Positions 15,889-24,633 of a stretch of 64,000 nucleotides of DNA are shown here, in pieces. A program made the translations under genes and the position numbers. Each line of letters begins with the position of its first letter. Positions within the stretch are counted from its first letter, which is position 1. The stretch lies in NCBI RefSeq assembly GCF_928381505.1, contig NZ_CAKMSJ010000007.1, positions 61,636 through 125,635 of the forward strand. Reading direction: 5' to 3'. Source of the DNA: Rothia endophytica. GTDB lineage: Bacteria > Actinomycetota > Actinomycetes > Actinomycetales > Micrococcaceae. The notes under the pieces were generated by a model. It worked only from the letters and a program-made list of their open reading frames with translations. It was not told where the DNA came from and did no database searches.

Positions 15889-16323
15889 CTACATTTCCTG
15901 AGTCTTCGCCCACGCCAAGAGGTCTTGCACCTGTTGACGCGCAGTCCGAGTCAGAGCCTTGTTATCCCGCAACATCTGCTGCGCCCGCAAACGCACAAAC
16001 TCCGGGTACTCCGGTTGACCGGTTAGCTTGTATTCGCGCTGGGACGCGCGCATCTCGGCGAAATCTTTGGCTGCCTGCCGCTGCAGCATCCAGCGCCCCC
16101 AGAGAGCCACCAGGGCGCAGACCAGAGCCACAAGGGTGCCCCAGCCCTGCGTCACGGTGTAGAGCAGCGCGGCAAGTACCATTAGGCCGGTCACGATGGG
16201 AGCTACAGAAACAATGTAGACCCCCTCTTCCTGTCTACCCTTATCGAGGGTTCGCTGCCCAACCTTCACAAAAGTTTCCTTAAAGCTGGGGCGTGGGCTC
16301 TGGGGTGATGGTGAGGGCGTCAT
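15889..16323 (-). CDS. Hypothetical protein with two membrane helices
   Basis: The 144-residue protein has a Pro/Ser-rich N terminus, then two hydrophobic segments (about residues 40-80: SVAPIVTGLMVLAALLYTV and TLVALVCALVALWG). A long charged helical C-terminal region rich in Arg, Gln and Glu follows. Its ATG overlaps the stop of the upstream HAD phosphatase gene (16320-16323), so the two are translated together. I do not recognise the family. Confidence 0.65.
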   Translation of the reverse strand: MTPSPSPQSPRPSFKETFVKVGQRTLDKGRQEEGVYIVSVAPIVTGLMVLAALLYTVTQGWGTLVALVCALVALWGRWMLQRQAAKDFAEMRASQREYKLTGQPEYPEFVRLRAQQMLRDNKALTRTARQQVQDLLAWAKTQEM

Positions 16324-17090
16324 AAAGAAAGTGCCTTATTAATAAAGTCGTAGGTTTTTTCGACCACGTAGTCTGTCTCTGCCTGAACCTCGGTGGGGGA
16401 GTAACTAAAGGAGGCTGAAACATCAGCCCAGCGGTGCATCTCAAGGTCATTCCAAGAATCCCCAATAGTAAAAGTTTGCAGGGGTTCACCACCCAAATGC
16501 TCAGTCAAAAGCCACTCAAGACCAGAGCCCTTGGTGCTATTTTTAGGGACGATATCTAGAAAATCTTGATTACGGTGACAATCCACTAGCTCGCCGTAGG
16601 TCTCTACAATCCACTGATAGGCGGCTTCTCGAGTCTGCGCTAAAGGTGACCAAATAGGGATGCCAACAAAGACATGCTGATTAAGCTGGTTAAGATCAAG
16701 TGGGCTGAAAGCCGGAAGGATGTTGGACACCTGACCAATGGTGTCCAGCAACTGATAGTCATCATCGAGCGTCGTTGCAAAAACCGCTACCTGCTCCAGT
16801 CCTGCTAGATAATCAACCACCTGCCCCACCAGGGAGGTGGGTAGAGAGCTCTGGTGAAGAATTTTACCGGCCCCATCGGTGATAACAGCTCCGGTATAGA
16901 GCACGTTGTAATCAAACTGCAGGTCATAGTCGGCCAGCGCCACCCGCGTGGCAAAAATGCTCTTACCTGTAGAACAGACCGCTAAGTTTCCTGCCTCTTG
17001 CCAGCGTCGAATGGCATCGACGTTAGCGGCTTCGATAGCTCGTTCAAAGACCAACGTTCCATCGAGGTCAAAGGCCATTAGTTTTTTCAC
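16320..17090 (-). CDS. Cof-type HAD-IIB phosphatase
   Basis: The 256-residue HAD hydrolase has motif I AFDLDGTLV (nucleophile Asp8), a threonine/serine motif II around CSTGKS, a conserved lysine in NSTKGSGLEWL and motif IV GDSWNDLEMH. The large C2B cap between motifs II and III is present. The family dephosphorylates sugar phosphates and related metabolites. It overlaps the following hypothetical gene by 4 bases. A large inverted-repeat element separates it from the mannose-family PTS genes upstream, which might indicate a role in sugar-phosphate handling. Confidence 0.85.
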   Translation of the reverse strand: MKKLMAFDLDGTLVFERAIEAANVDAIRRWQEAGNLAVCSTGKSIFATRVALADYDLQFDYNVLYTGAVITDGAGKILHQSSLPTSLVGQVVDYLAGLEQVAVFATTLDDDYQLLDTIGQVSNILPAFSPLDLNQLNQHVFVGIPIWSPLAQTREAAYQWIVETYGELVDCHRNQDFLDIVPKNSTKGSGLEWLLTEHLGGEPLQTFTIGDSWNDLEMHRWADVSASFSYSPTEVQAETDYVVEKTYDFINKALSL

Positions 17091-17127
17091 GGGGGTACTT
17101 TCTTCTCTACGGGAAAGGTGATGAGGG

Positions 17128-17293
17128 GCGGCTTATTCAAAAGGGGGGTACGGGGTGGAGTGCAGGCTCGCAGCGCAGCTGCTGGCGCGGGGCTGGCGTG
17201 AATCGTCTCGTGAGCGAAGCGAACCGGACGAGGGGGTCAGCAGCGAGCGTGAGCCTGTACTCCACCAAGGATTTTAACTTTTGAATAAGCCGC
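17128..17293. repeat. 166-bp inverted-repeat element (large potential hairpin)
   Basis: The ends are 16-bp exact inverted repeats: GCGGCTTATTCAAAAG at 17128-17143 and its complement at 17278-17293. Inside, GGTGGAGTGCAGGCTC (17154-17169) pairs with GAGCCTGTACTCCACC (17251-17266), and GCTGCTG/CAGCAGC pair further in. It lies between the HAD phosphatase and manZ and has no coding potential. It may be a miniature mobile element, a structured RNA or a strong transcription barrier. Confidence 0.7.
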
Positions 17294-17302
17294 TTACGGT
17301 GG

Positions 17303-18160
17303 CTAGGGGGCGAGGATTCCTGCCCAGTAGCCGAAGATACCCACAGCGAACATGCCGAAGATAATCCAGATAGCGTTGACCTTCTTCTTGAGAAGCCACA
17401 TGCACAGGAAGGTCAGCAGGAGTGCCAGCATGCCCGGCAGTAGTGAATCGAGGATTCCCTGTACCGTGGTCACTACCTCTTCACCCTGCTGGTTGGTGTA
17501 GCGGGAGAGCTCGAAGGGCACGTTGATGCTGGTCCACTTAGAGACCAGCGAGCCCATCACAAAAAGACCAACGATAGATGCCATCTGGGTCAGGCGGCGC
17601 AGGGTATTGCCTCCTACCTCTGAGACGATGGCAACGCCTTTCTCATAGCCCATCTTAAAGCCATACCAGCGGGTAAAAGCGCGGATAACAGTCAGCCCGA
17701 AAAAGAAGAGCAGAGGCCCTAGAATACTGCCCGATAGGGCAATGGATGCACCGAGTGCAGCCAGCACAGGGCGCGCTGTGCCCCAGAAAATGGGGTCGCC
17801 GACGCCTGCAAGAGGGCCCATAAGACCCACCTTGACGTTGGTGATATCAGCGGCGTCGATGTCTTCGCCGCGCGCTTTTTGGTGTTCCATAGCGGCGGTG
17901 ACGCCGATAATGGGGGAGGCAATCCAGGGCTGGGTATTAAAGAATTCCAGGTGCCGGCTCAGGGCTGCCGCCTGGTCCTCTTTCTTGGTATAGAAGCGCT
18001 TGATGGCCGGGATCATAGAAACCGCAAAGCCAATAGCCTGCATACGTTCGAAGTTGAAGGAACCCAACAAGAAGGTGGAGCGTACATAGGTGCTGAGGTA
18101 GTCGCCCTTGGTGAGCTCACCGGTGTCCGCGTGAGTAAGGGGAGCTTTTTCTGTCGTCAT
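17303..18160 (-). CDS. manZ: PTS mannose/fructose/sorbose family IID component
   Basis: The protein has about 285 residues. Family features are the N-terminal STYVRSTFLLGSFNFERMQAIG, TQPWIASPIIGVTAAME, and LMGPLAGVGDPIFWGTARP, the conserved IID glycine-rich loop; membrane helices lie toward the C terminus. With IIC it forms the sugar-transporting membrane unit. I prefer ATG 18160, which has AAGGAAGATCTC just upstream, over the ATG at 18175, which overlaps the manY stop (TAATG). It is the last gene of manXYZ and is followed by the large inverted repeat. Confidence 0.9.
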   Translation of the reverse strand: MTTEKAPLTHADTGELTKGDYLSTYVRSTFLLGSFNFERMQAIGFAVSMIPAIKRFYTKKEDQAAALSRHLEFFNTQPWIASPIIGVTAAMEHQKARGEDIDAADITNVKVGLMGPLAGVGDPIFWGTARPVLAALGASIALSGSILGPLLFFFGLTVIRAFTRWYGFKMGYEKGVAIVSEVGGNTLRRLTQMASIVGLFVMGSLVSKWTSINVPFELSRYTNQQGEEVVTTVQGILDSLLPGMLALLLTFLCMWLLKKKVNAIWIIFGMFAVGIFGYWAGILAP

Positions 18161-18174
18161 GAGATCTTCCTTCA

Positions 18175-18981
18175 TTACTCAAGTTCGTTATCGAGGTTGT
18201 TGGCCCTGGCGCCCGCGGTAGCTGGGGCGGGGGCGATAATGGCGTCATGGAAAGCGGGGTTGAGTTGGACATAGACAACTGCCAGACAGGCACCGATGAG
18301 ACCCAGACCCACCAGGTTGAGGTCGGGAATGAAGGCTGCCAGTACAAAGCCCAGGAAGAAGAAGGGCATCAAAGCCTTAGCCTTCATCATGTTGATGACC
18401 ATGGCGTAACCGACTACCACAATGAAGCCACCAGCCACCTGCAGACCTGAAGTGATGACCTCAGGGATAGCATCAAGCCAGGTTTGTACAATCTCGGTGC
18501 CAGCTACAGCAGCCACGGCAGCTGTGGGCACAGCAACGCGCAAGCCCTGTAAGAAGAGGCCAGAGAAATGCATCAGTTCTATACCCCGGAAATTTGCGTC
18601 CCGGGCGTATCTGTCTGCTTGATGTTGGAAGAAGACTGTGATGGTTCGGACGAAGATGGTGAGCACCTGACCTGCGGCAGCCAGCGGCACGGCGAGGGCG
18701 ATACCTTCACCGATGGACTGGTTGCCTTCGATGACCACGATGGTGGCGATGGTTGAGGCGAGCGCTGCATCCGGTGCCATCGCTGCGCCAACGTTCATCC
18801 AGCCCAGGGCGATAAGCTCGAGGCTGCCGCCCAGGATAATACCGGTCTGTAAGTCACCCAGTACAAGACCCATGAGGGTGCAGGCAACGAGAGGTCGGTG
18901 GAACTGGCGCTCGTCGAGCACAGACGCCATGCCGCACACCAGAGCCACCAGGATTACAAGGGTAAATTCAAGAGGGCTCAT
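18175..18981 (-). CDS. manY: PTS mannose/fructose/sorbose family IIC component
   Basis: The 268-residue integral membrane protein starts MSPLEFTLVILVALVCGMASVLDERQ (shown in part). Typical IIC stretches include VLGDLQTGIILGGSLELIALGWMNVGAA and DAALASTIATIVVI. It forms the membrane channel for the sugar together with IID. Its ATG overlaps the manX stop by 4 bases (ATGA), which indicates translational coupling. It has several long hydrophobic helices and no cytoplasmic domain. Confidence 0.92.
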   Translation of the reverse strand: MSPLEFTLVILVALVCGMASVLDERQFHRPLVACTLMGLVLGDLQTGIILGGSLELIALGWMNVGAAMAPDAALASTIATIVVIEGNQSIGEGIALAVPLAAAGQVLTIFVRTITVFFQHQADRYARDANFRGIELMHFSGLFLQGLRVAVPTAAVAAVAGTEIVQTWLDAIPEVITSGLQVAGGFIVVVGYAMVINMMKAKALMPFFFLGFVLAAFIPDLNLVGLGLIGACLAVVYVQLNPAFHDAIIAPAPATAGARANNLDNELE

Positions 18982-19973
18982 GAGATCAGGCCTTTCTCTT
19001 TGAGTTTCTTCATCATATTTTCGCGCCCTGAGTTGGGCACCTGCTGGATGGTGAGGGTGATACCCCGGCGGTCCAACTCTTTGTAGGCCTCAATATCAGC
19101 GTCTGATGTGTAGACCGCCTCAGACACCTGCTTCATGCCATCCTTGTAGGTCACCCCGCCTACGTTGATTTCTTTGACGCTGACACCGGCGTCAATGAGG
19201 GCAAGGGCATCAGCGGGAGACTCCACCACAATCATGGTTTTCATTCCGGCGTACTTGGGATTGTTGTACACCCGACCGGTCTTGGCGATGTCAAGAACAT
19301 TGGTTTTGATGTGGGAGGGGGCTACCTGGAGCAAGAGCGTCTTACGGAGGGTGTCATGCGCTGCGGCGTCGGACGCTGCGATGAGGGTCTGGGGTGAAAT
19401 GAAGTTGCTCCAGCTTCCGGCGACCTGCCCGTGAATGAGACGCGAATCGATGCGAAGTAGGGCGATATCCATAGTTCCACCGGCAGCTGGTGCAGCACCG
19501 GGAGCTACAAGTGCAGCAGGTGGGGGCTCCGGGGTGGTAGCTTTAGATTCCTCAGCTGCATTTGCTGGAGGGTTCATAGTCGCCTGGAAGCTGCGGATGC
19601 CCTTGGTGCCAGCAGATTCAGCTTTCTTCACCAAAGACTCTAGCGTGGCGGACTTTCTGCCTCTGCTGCTAATAACCTCAATCAGCATGGGAATATTGAC
19701 CCCCGACACCACATCAGTGTCAGGGCGCTCGGCGGCAAAGCGAGCTCCCGCGTTGTAAGGACTACCCCCGAAGAGGTCAACCAGCAGGAGGAGAGGTTCG
19801 CCGGGTGGGTAGGTATCTGCAATTTTTTGGTATTCGGCTATCAAATCGTCAGGGCCTTGGCCGGGTAAAAACTCTACCGGGGTTACCTGCTCGAAGGGGC
19901 CGAGAATCATGCGGGCAGTTGCTAACAGCTCGGGTGCTGCTGAACCGTGCGCCGCTACGATAATTGAGACCAT
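18978..19973 (-). CDS. manX: PTS mannose-family IIAB component
   Basis: The 331-residue fused protein has a IIA domain with the phosphorylated histidine in SIIVAAHG (His9) and LLLVDLFGGSPYNAGAR. An Ala/Pro-rich linker (about 131-167) leads into a IIB domain with its histidine in LLRIDSRLIHGQVAG (His181). It passes phosphate from HPr to the incoming sugar. I chose ATG 19973 because GAGAGG lies 8 bases upstream; the frame extends to 20033 without need. It is first of manXYZ, preceded by a hairpin-rich leader and the antiterminator gene. Confidence 0.93.
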   Translation of the reverse strand: MVSIIVAAHGSAAPELLATARMILGPFEQVTPVEFLPGQGPDDLIAEYQKIADTYPPGEPLLLLVDLFGGSPYNAGARFAAERPDTDVVSGVNIPMLIEVISSRGRKSATLESLVKKAESAGTKGIRSFQATMNPPANAAEESKATTPEPPPAALVAPGAAPAAGGTMDIALLRIDSRLIHGQVAGSWSNFISPQTLIAASDAAAHDTLRKTLLLQVAPSHIKTNVLDIAKTGRVYNNPKYAGMKTMIVVESPADALALIDAGVSVKEINVGGVTYKDGMKQVSEAVYTSDADIEAYKELDRRGITLTIQQVPNSGRENMMKKLKEKGLIS

Positions 19974-20157
19974 GACTGGTCCTCTCGCAAAATTTCTAAT
20001 GAGTGTGCAGGTGTATCGACTACACCTAAGCACATCTTAGGACGCGAGATTTGGCACCAAAGTTGCTCTGACTAGCCTTTACGGCGGGAAAAATGCCTAG
20101 ATGTGTCAAACGAATAGCAGGCAGTTTACTCCTCAGGAGGAGTACAATAGCGATGGT
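19974..20157 (-). promoter_or_regulatory. Hairpin-rich leader between the antiterminator gene and manX
   Basis: In 184 bases there are at least four small inverted repeats: AGGTGTA/TACACCT (20009-20027), CTAAG/CTTAG (20026-20040), TTTGG/CCAAA (20050-20061) and TACTCCTC/GAGGAGTA (20127-20144). This is the expected location for an RNA target of the BglG-type protein encoded just upstream. I could not match the known BglG/LicT target consensus with confidence. Confidence 0.45.
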
Positions 20158-21021
20158 TTAGCTCACACGGGAGGAAGGGCCGTACTGATCCTTAGCCAAA
20201 CGGGCAATGTGAATGGTTAGGTAGGTCAGCTCATCATCGGTCAGTTGCTGCTCCAGATGCATCTCAAGAATCAACAAGACCTTACGAGCACAAGCAAAAG
20301 CCTGCGGGTGAGCCGTTTTTAGAGTCTCCAAGAGAAGGGGGACGCTGGGCTCAGCCTCGCTATCACCCCCCTTGGCTGCCCGCGCAAATAGGTAGCGCAG
20401 GTGAGTCACAAACCGGGCCGCACTCATTGACGCCTGATCAACAGGCTGGCCAAAGCCGGTGGAAATAACCTCAAAAATCTGCGAGAAAATCTCGGTCATG
20501 CGGTAAGTTCCGCTCATGTCCTCCGTAGCAAACTGCGAGTTCACCAGGTGCATCGCCAAAGGAATTGCCTCATTAGCCGGAAGGTTTACACCCAACCGTT
20601 CTCGCACCAGCTCAAGCGCGCGACGTCCAAACCGCACCTCCTGCGGGTAAAGCTGGGCTACCTCCACCGCCAGAGGGTAATCAACCACAATGCCCTCACG
20701 AGCCCTCACCACCGCATAATTCAGGTGGTCTGCCAGGGGCATGATGAAGGAATGGGAAATGGTAATCCCCTCAGACTTCACCAGCGACTCTAAATCAGTG
20801 GCCACACCCAAAATCTGCGACGGAATCTCAGCCAAAGACCAGGACAACTTCTCATCAGGGGTACCAGCCTCGGGCACAAAGGTCTGCTCCACCAGCGTAG
20901 GATCCACCAGATCCCCCCGCCGCTTACCAAAAGCAAGACCGCGCCCAATAACCACCATCTGCTCACCGTTAAAGGTCTGAGCTAGCGCCACATTGTTGTT
21001 ATAAATACGTGAAATTCGCAA
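20158..21021 (-). CDS. BglG/LicT-type transcriptional antiterminator with two PRD domains
   Basis: The 287-residue protein starts at TTG 21021, directly behind GGGAGG. Residues 1-55 (RISRIYNNNVALAQ, MVVIGRGLAFGKRRGD) match the CAT RNA-binding domain. Two PTS-regulated domains follow, with conserved histidines in ADHLNYAV, PLAMHLVN, VTHLRYL and LTIHIARL. Such proteins bind leader RNA to prevent termination, under control of PTS phosphorylation. It lies immediately upstream of manXYZ on the same strand, so it very likely controls them. Mannose-family PTS operons more often have LevR-like or other regulators. Confidence 0.9.
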   Translation of the reverse strand: MRISRIYNNNVALAQTFNGEQMVVIGRGLAFGKRRGDLVDPTLVEQTFVPEAGTPDEKLSWSLAEIPSQILGVATDLESLVKSEGITISHSFIMPLADHLNYAVVRAREGIVVDYPLAVEVAQLYPQEVRFGRRALELVRERLGVNLPANEAIPLAMHLVNSQFATEDMSGTYRMTEIFSQIFEVISTGFGQPVDQASMSAARFVTHLRYLFARAAKGGDSEAEPSVPLLLETLKTAHPQAFACARKVLLILEMHLEQQLTDDELTYLTIHIARLAKDQYGPSSRVS

Positions 21022-21174
21022 CGTGCGCCTCCCGCCCAGCCCTAAAAAACAGTGAATATCCCTCATAGTCTACTGGTTGAAAGCAAGCCTGACCCCAAAC
21101 CCCACTTGTCTAACAGAGTAAACTAAGCCCTTGGCCGCACTACCGGTTATCACCCATCAACCAAAAAGTAGATC

Positions 21175-22524
21175 ATGAACTCAAACCCCACCTCCAAGAA
21201 ATCACCGATGACAACTATCGTGATCACAGCGCTCATGCTGTTCTCGATGTTCTTTGGAGCGGGCAACCTCATCTTTCCCGCCATGCTGGGCGCAGAAGCC
21301 GGCACCGCTTTCACCCCCGCCATCGCCGGGTTTGTTATCACCGGTGTGCTGGTGCCCATCCTGGCCGTGGTGGCGCTCGCCGTCACCGGCCGCGACTTGC
21401 AAGATCTTGCTAACCGCGGCGGGCGTATCTTTGGGTTGATCTTCCCTGCTCTGGTCTACCTCTCAATTGGTGCCCTATACGCCCTACCCCGCACGGCAAC
21501 CGTCAGCTACGCTATGGCCGTTGAATCAAACTTCAATGTCAGCGGTATGCTGCCTACCCTCATCTTCTCTGCCGTTTTCTTTGGGGTCTCACTTATCCTG
21601 GCACTCAACCAAACCGGCATTGTCGATAGCCTGGGCAAATACCTCACCCCGGCACTCGTGATTCTGCTGGCCCTTTTGGTGATCCTCAGCCTCGTTCAAC
21701 TCACAGCCCCCGCAGCGGCACCCACCGAGGGCTATTCCTCAGGTGCCTTCGCTACCGGCTTTGTCAACGGTTACATGACCATGGACTCCCTGGCGGGCCT
21801 TGCCTTTGGCATCATCGTTATTGCAGCCCTGCGCGACAAGGGCATCACCGCCCGTGGGGAGCTACTGCGCGGCGTCACCATCTCAGGTGTTATCGCTGGT
21901 GCCCTGCTGGCGCTGGTCTACATCGGGCTAGGCCTCATTGGCCAGCACATTGACAACGGCCAGGGGTACAAGGACGGCGCGGCTCTGCTGTCTGACGCTG
22001 CCCTGCAGGTCATGGGACGCCCCGGAGCCATTGTCTTCGGCCTTATCGTCTTGCTGGCCTGCCTCACCACCTCTGTAGGTCTCATTGGCGCTACCTCAGC
22101 CTTCTTCAATAAGCTGGTCCCCGCTCTTTCCTACCGCGCCTGGGCCTGCCTCTTTACCTTCATTGCCTTTGTGCTGGCGTCCTTTGGTCTGGAAAGCCTC
22201 ATGAGCTTCGCTATTCCCATCATCACCACCCTCTACCCGCCGGCTTTGACTCTGGTGGTACTGACCCTGATAGAAGCCGCCCTCAGGGCGCCCTGGATGA
22301 ATCTCACCCACCGCTTTGCGCTAATCGTTTCCGTGATCTGGGCTCTGCTGATGACCATGAACGCTCAAGGATGGGGCAGCTCAATTATTGAGCCCCTCAT
22401 CAGCTGGGTGCCCGGCCACGGCTATGACCTGGGCTGGTTCATCCCCACGATTGCGGCAGCGCTGGTGGGAGCCGTGATCGACCTTGCGCGCCACTCCCGC
22501 ATGCGAACAGCTCAGGCTGCATAG
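21175..22524 (+). CDS. brnQ: Branched-chain amino acid carrier (LIVCS family)
   Basis: The 449-residue membrane protein has about 12 hydrophobic helices and the family opening ALMLFSMFFGAGNLIFPAMLGAEAG. LPRTATVSYAMAVE and LVLLACLTTSVGLIGATSAFF are also present. It would take up leucine, isoleucine and valine coupled to sodium or protons. The start at 21175 is the first ATG; the ribosome binding site (AAAAAGTAGATC) is weak. It is a single gene with a strong hairpin after it, divergent from the PTS/antiterminator operon. Confidence 0.92.
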   Translation: MNSNPTSKKSPMTTIVITALMLFSMFFGAGNLIFPAMLGAEAGTAFTPAIAGFVITGVLVPILAVVALAVTGRDLQDLANRGGRIFGLIFPALVYLSIGALYALPRTATVSYAMAVESNFNVSGMLPTLIFSAVFFGVSLILALNQTGIVDSLGKYLTPALVILLALLVILSLVQLTAPAAAPTEGYSSGAFATGFVNGYMTMDSLAGLAFGIIVIAALRDKGITARGELLRGVTISGVIAGALLALVYIGLGLIGQHIDNGQGYKDGAALLSDAALQVMGRPGAIVFGLIVLLACLTTSVGLIGATSAFFNKLVPALSYRAWACLFTFIAFVLASFGLESLMSFAIPIITTLYPPALTLVVLTLIEAALRAPWMNLTHRFALIVSVIWALLMTMNAQGWGSSIIEPLISWVPGHGYDLGWFIPTIAAALVGAVIDLARHSRMRTAQAA

Positions 22525-22555
22525 ATCTATCGCTGTATTCAGCTAACCGATCTAG

Positions 22556-22600
22556 TAGGGGCGCTCTCTGATACATCAGAGAGCGTCCCTAGTGTATTAA
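22556..22600 (+). terminator. Terminator after brnQ
   Basis: GGACGCTCTCTGAT-type arms: GCGCTCTCTGAT (22561-22572) pairs with ATCAGAGAGCGT (22575-22586) and extends through GGG/CCC. An A/T-rich tail follows. Confidence 0.75.
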
Positions 22601-22858
22601 AAAGGAAGACCCGCGTTGAAGGGAACCACAACCATCAACACGGGCCCGTTTATCAGAAGTGCCAGATAGGCCGGCTCCCTTAAACATAAAAAATTTTTTG
22701 CTAGCCCGCCTAGAGTTTTTCAAAAATAAACGATAGCGGGCTCACCTTGCACTTTACCCTACGCTGTTAACGGGGTAAACCATAAAGTTACTTGCCGCCA
22801 CTCTAAATGTTTATAGACTGGTTTCTAGTCATTTCTTCTACTTTCTATCAGGGGATTC
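22601..22858. other. Noncoding, A/T-rich gap upstream of the esterase
   Basis: With the terminator before it, this makes a gap of 334 bases. It holds weak inverted repeats: CCCGCGTTGA/TCAACACGGG near 22611-22645, GCCCGC/GCGGGC near 22706-22741, and TTTACCC/GGGTAAA near 22753-22780. No ORF, RNA gene or clear riboswitch could be supported. Confidence 0.4.
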
Positions 22859-24154
22859 ATGCTCATCACCGCGCCCGCCGGGACCCTGCGGGGTTATATT
22901 CAGGACGGACTGGGCAGAGCTACTGGCATACCGTATGCCCGCGCTGCCCGCTTTGGACGCCCGCAACCTGTGGCTCTTTCAGACTTTGGCAGCCCCTACC
23001 CGGCTACCTCCCCGTCACCTGCGGCGCCTCAAAAAATCCGCGGCGCCGGTGCTGATATTCGCCAGAGTGTGCTGGTCAGTGAGGACTGCCAAAACCTGTC
23101 GGTCTCTTTCCCTCCTCATGCTGCGCAGGGCGAAAACCTGCCCGTGATGGTCTACTTTCACGGCGGCTCCTACCTGGTAGGAAGTGGGGATGGCGCACGT
23201 TATCTCCCCACACGCCTGGTACTTGATGAAAATGTGGTGGTGGTCAGCGTGACCTACCGCTTGGGGGTGTTGGGGTTCCTGGGTGGTAGTGAAGAGCGTC
23301 CCGCCAATCTGGGCCTGCTTGATGCCATAGAGGCACTGCGCTGGATTAAGAAAAACATTGCGGCTTTCGGCGGCGACGCCAGCAACATCACCATTTTTGG
23401 GCAGAGCGCCGGTGGCGATCTCTGCACTCAACTCATGATTAGCGATGGGGTGGCAGAAGAAGCTCTTTTTCAGCGGGTCATCTGCCAAAGCGCCCCGCTA
23501 GATTTGGTTAATCATAAACAAAAACTTTCGGCTCACCTCCTACGCAAAACTTCACGCGTCACCCTCGAAACACCGGCAGAGCAGGTGGGGGCATTGGGGT
23601 GGAAACTTGTACTTGCCAACCCCCTACGCTTCGGCCTTTACCCGGCAATGATGCCTTTTGGCACCCAGTACGGCCACTTCCCTCTGCCGAAATTTGGCAG
23701 GCAGGATGACGCCTGGGCGGCTGTTGCCCCGCAGATAGAAATACTGGTGGGTCATAACCACCGAGAATCTGCCTACTTTTTACCCAAGCCCCCTTCGGCT
23801 CTAGGTAAGGTAGCGCGCCAAGTGTACGAGGCGCTGGTAGCGCGAGGCACACAAGATATCTATCGCAGACCGGCAGAACAATTTGCGCACCGCCACCGGG
23901 CAGCGGGAGGGAAAGCAACTACCTATCTTTTGCGAACCGGGCACCCACTGAATCACTTATCAGGAGCCCACTGCACCGAGTTGGGGCTTCTCTTTGCCAA
24001 CCCGGCCTGGCAAGAAGACAACCTGCTGGCAGGCCTCAACAGCGACGAACTTGAGCGCCAGGGAGTTGCCCTGAGGGCTCTTTGGGCTGAGTTTGCTCGC
24101 AGTGGCAGTCTTCGCCAGGAGCTAGCGCCCCAGGCTCGCATTGAGCTGGGATAA
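22859..24154 (+). CDS. Carboxylesterase type B (alpha/beta hydrolase)
   Basis: The 431-residue protein has the type B carboxylesterase layout. GIPYARAARFGRP lies at 23-35, the oxyanion-hole HGGSYLVGSG at 101-110, VTYRLGVLGFLG at 131-142, and the nucleophile in FGQSAGG (Ser183). It has no signal peptide, so it is probably cytoplasmic. It is somewhat shorter than the ~500-residue family norm. The start ATG follows AGGGG. The ester substrate cannot be told from sequence. The fluoride-channel gene pair starts 23 bases downstream. Confidence 0.9.
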   Translation: MLITAPAGTLRGYIQDGLGRATGIPYARAARFGRPQPVALSDFGSPYPATSPSPAAPQKIRGAGADIRQSVLVSEDCQNLSVSFPPHAAQGENLPVMVYFHGGSYLVGSGDGARYLPTRLVLDENVVVVSVTYRLGVLGFLGGSEERPANLGLLDAIEALRWIKKNIAAFGGDASNITIFGQSAGGDLCTQLMISDGVAEEALFQRVICQSAPLDLVNHKQKLSAHLLRKTSRVTLETPAEQVGALGWKLVLANPLRFGLYPAMMPFGTQYGHFPLPKFGRQDDAWAAVAPQIEILVGHNHRESAYFLPKPPSALGKVARQVYEALVARGTQDIYRRPAEQFAHRHRAAGGKATTYLLRTGHPLNHLSGAHCTELGLLFANPAWQEDNLLAGLNSDELERQGVALRALWAEFARSGSLRQELAPQARIELG

Positions 24155-24177
24155 CAGTTGAAGCTACTAGGGCCGCT

Positions 24178-24633
24178 ATGGGCGTAGGGTCGCAGTACAC
24201 TGGGCAGGTGAGCTCTTTTACTCGTGATGCCCTTGCCGTTTTTGTTGGTGGCGGTGTGGGTGCCAGCCTGCGTTATGCCGTTTCCTTGGCAGCTCCACAT
24301 CTCGTTGAGGGGGCACTGCCTCAGCCCTACCTTTCCTTGCTGCCCACCCTGCTCATCAACCTCCTGGGGGCTTTCTTGCTGGGGTTCCTGCTTGCCTACC
24401 TGGCGTCCCGAGGGCCAGAGACAGCGCGGCTGCGTTCGCTACGCCTGTCTCTGGGTACAGGCCTGCTGGGAGGTTTTACTACTTACTCGACCTTTGCTCT
24501 AGACGGTGTTCAGCTCTTCCTTGATCAGCGGTGGGTTCTAGCTTGTAGCTACTTAACCCTTTCTCTGACTGGAGGCCTACTGCTTGCTGTGGCGGGTCTA
24601 CGTGTGGGCCGGAAAGTGGGTGCTCGGGCATGA
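24178..24633 (+). CDS. crcB: Fluoride channel CrcB/Fluc, first subunit
   Basis: The 151-residue protein has four membrane helices and the Fluc motifs GGGVGASLRYAVS, LLINLLGAFLLGFL and GLLGGFTTYSTFALD. Fluc channels export fluoride as antiparallel dimers. In many Gram-positives two genes encode the two halves, as here. A GTG at 24208 is an alternative start and would leave a shorter N terminus. Its stop overlaps the start of the second subunit (ATGA at 24630), so the two are coupled. No room exists for a fluoride riboswitch directly upstream. Confidence 0.92.
   Translation: MGVGSQYTGQVSSFTRDALAVFVGGGVGASLRYAVSLAAPHLVEGALPQPYLSLLPTLLINLLGAFLLGFLLAYLASRGPETARLRSLRLSLGTGLLGGFTTYSTFALDGVQLFLDQRWVLACSYLTLSLTGGLLLAVAGLRVGRKVGARA

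Noticed and set aside
24155..24177. Fluoride riboswitch expected before the crcB pair
   Set aside because: Only 23 bases separate the esterase stop from the first crcB start, and no riboswitch core was seen in the esterase end.
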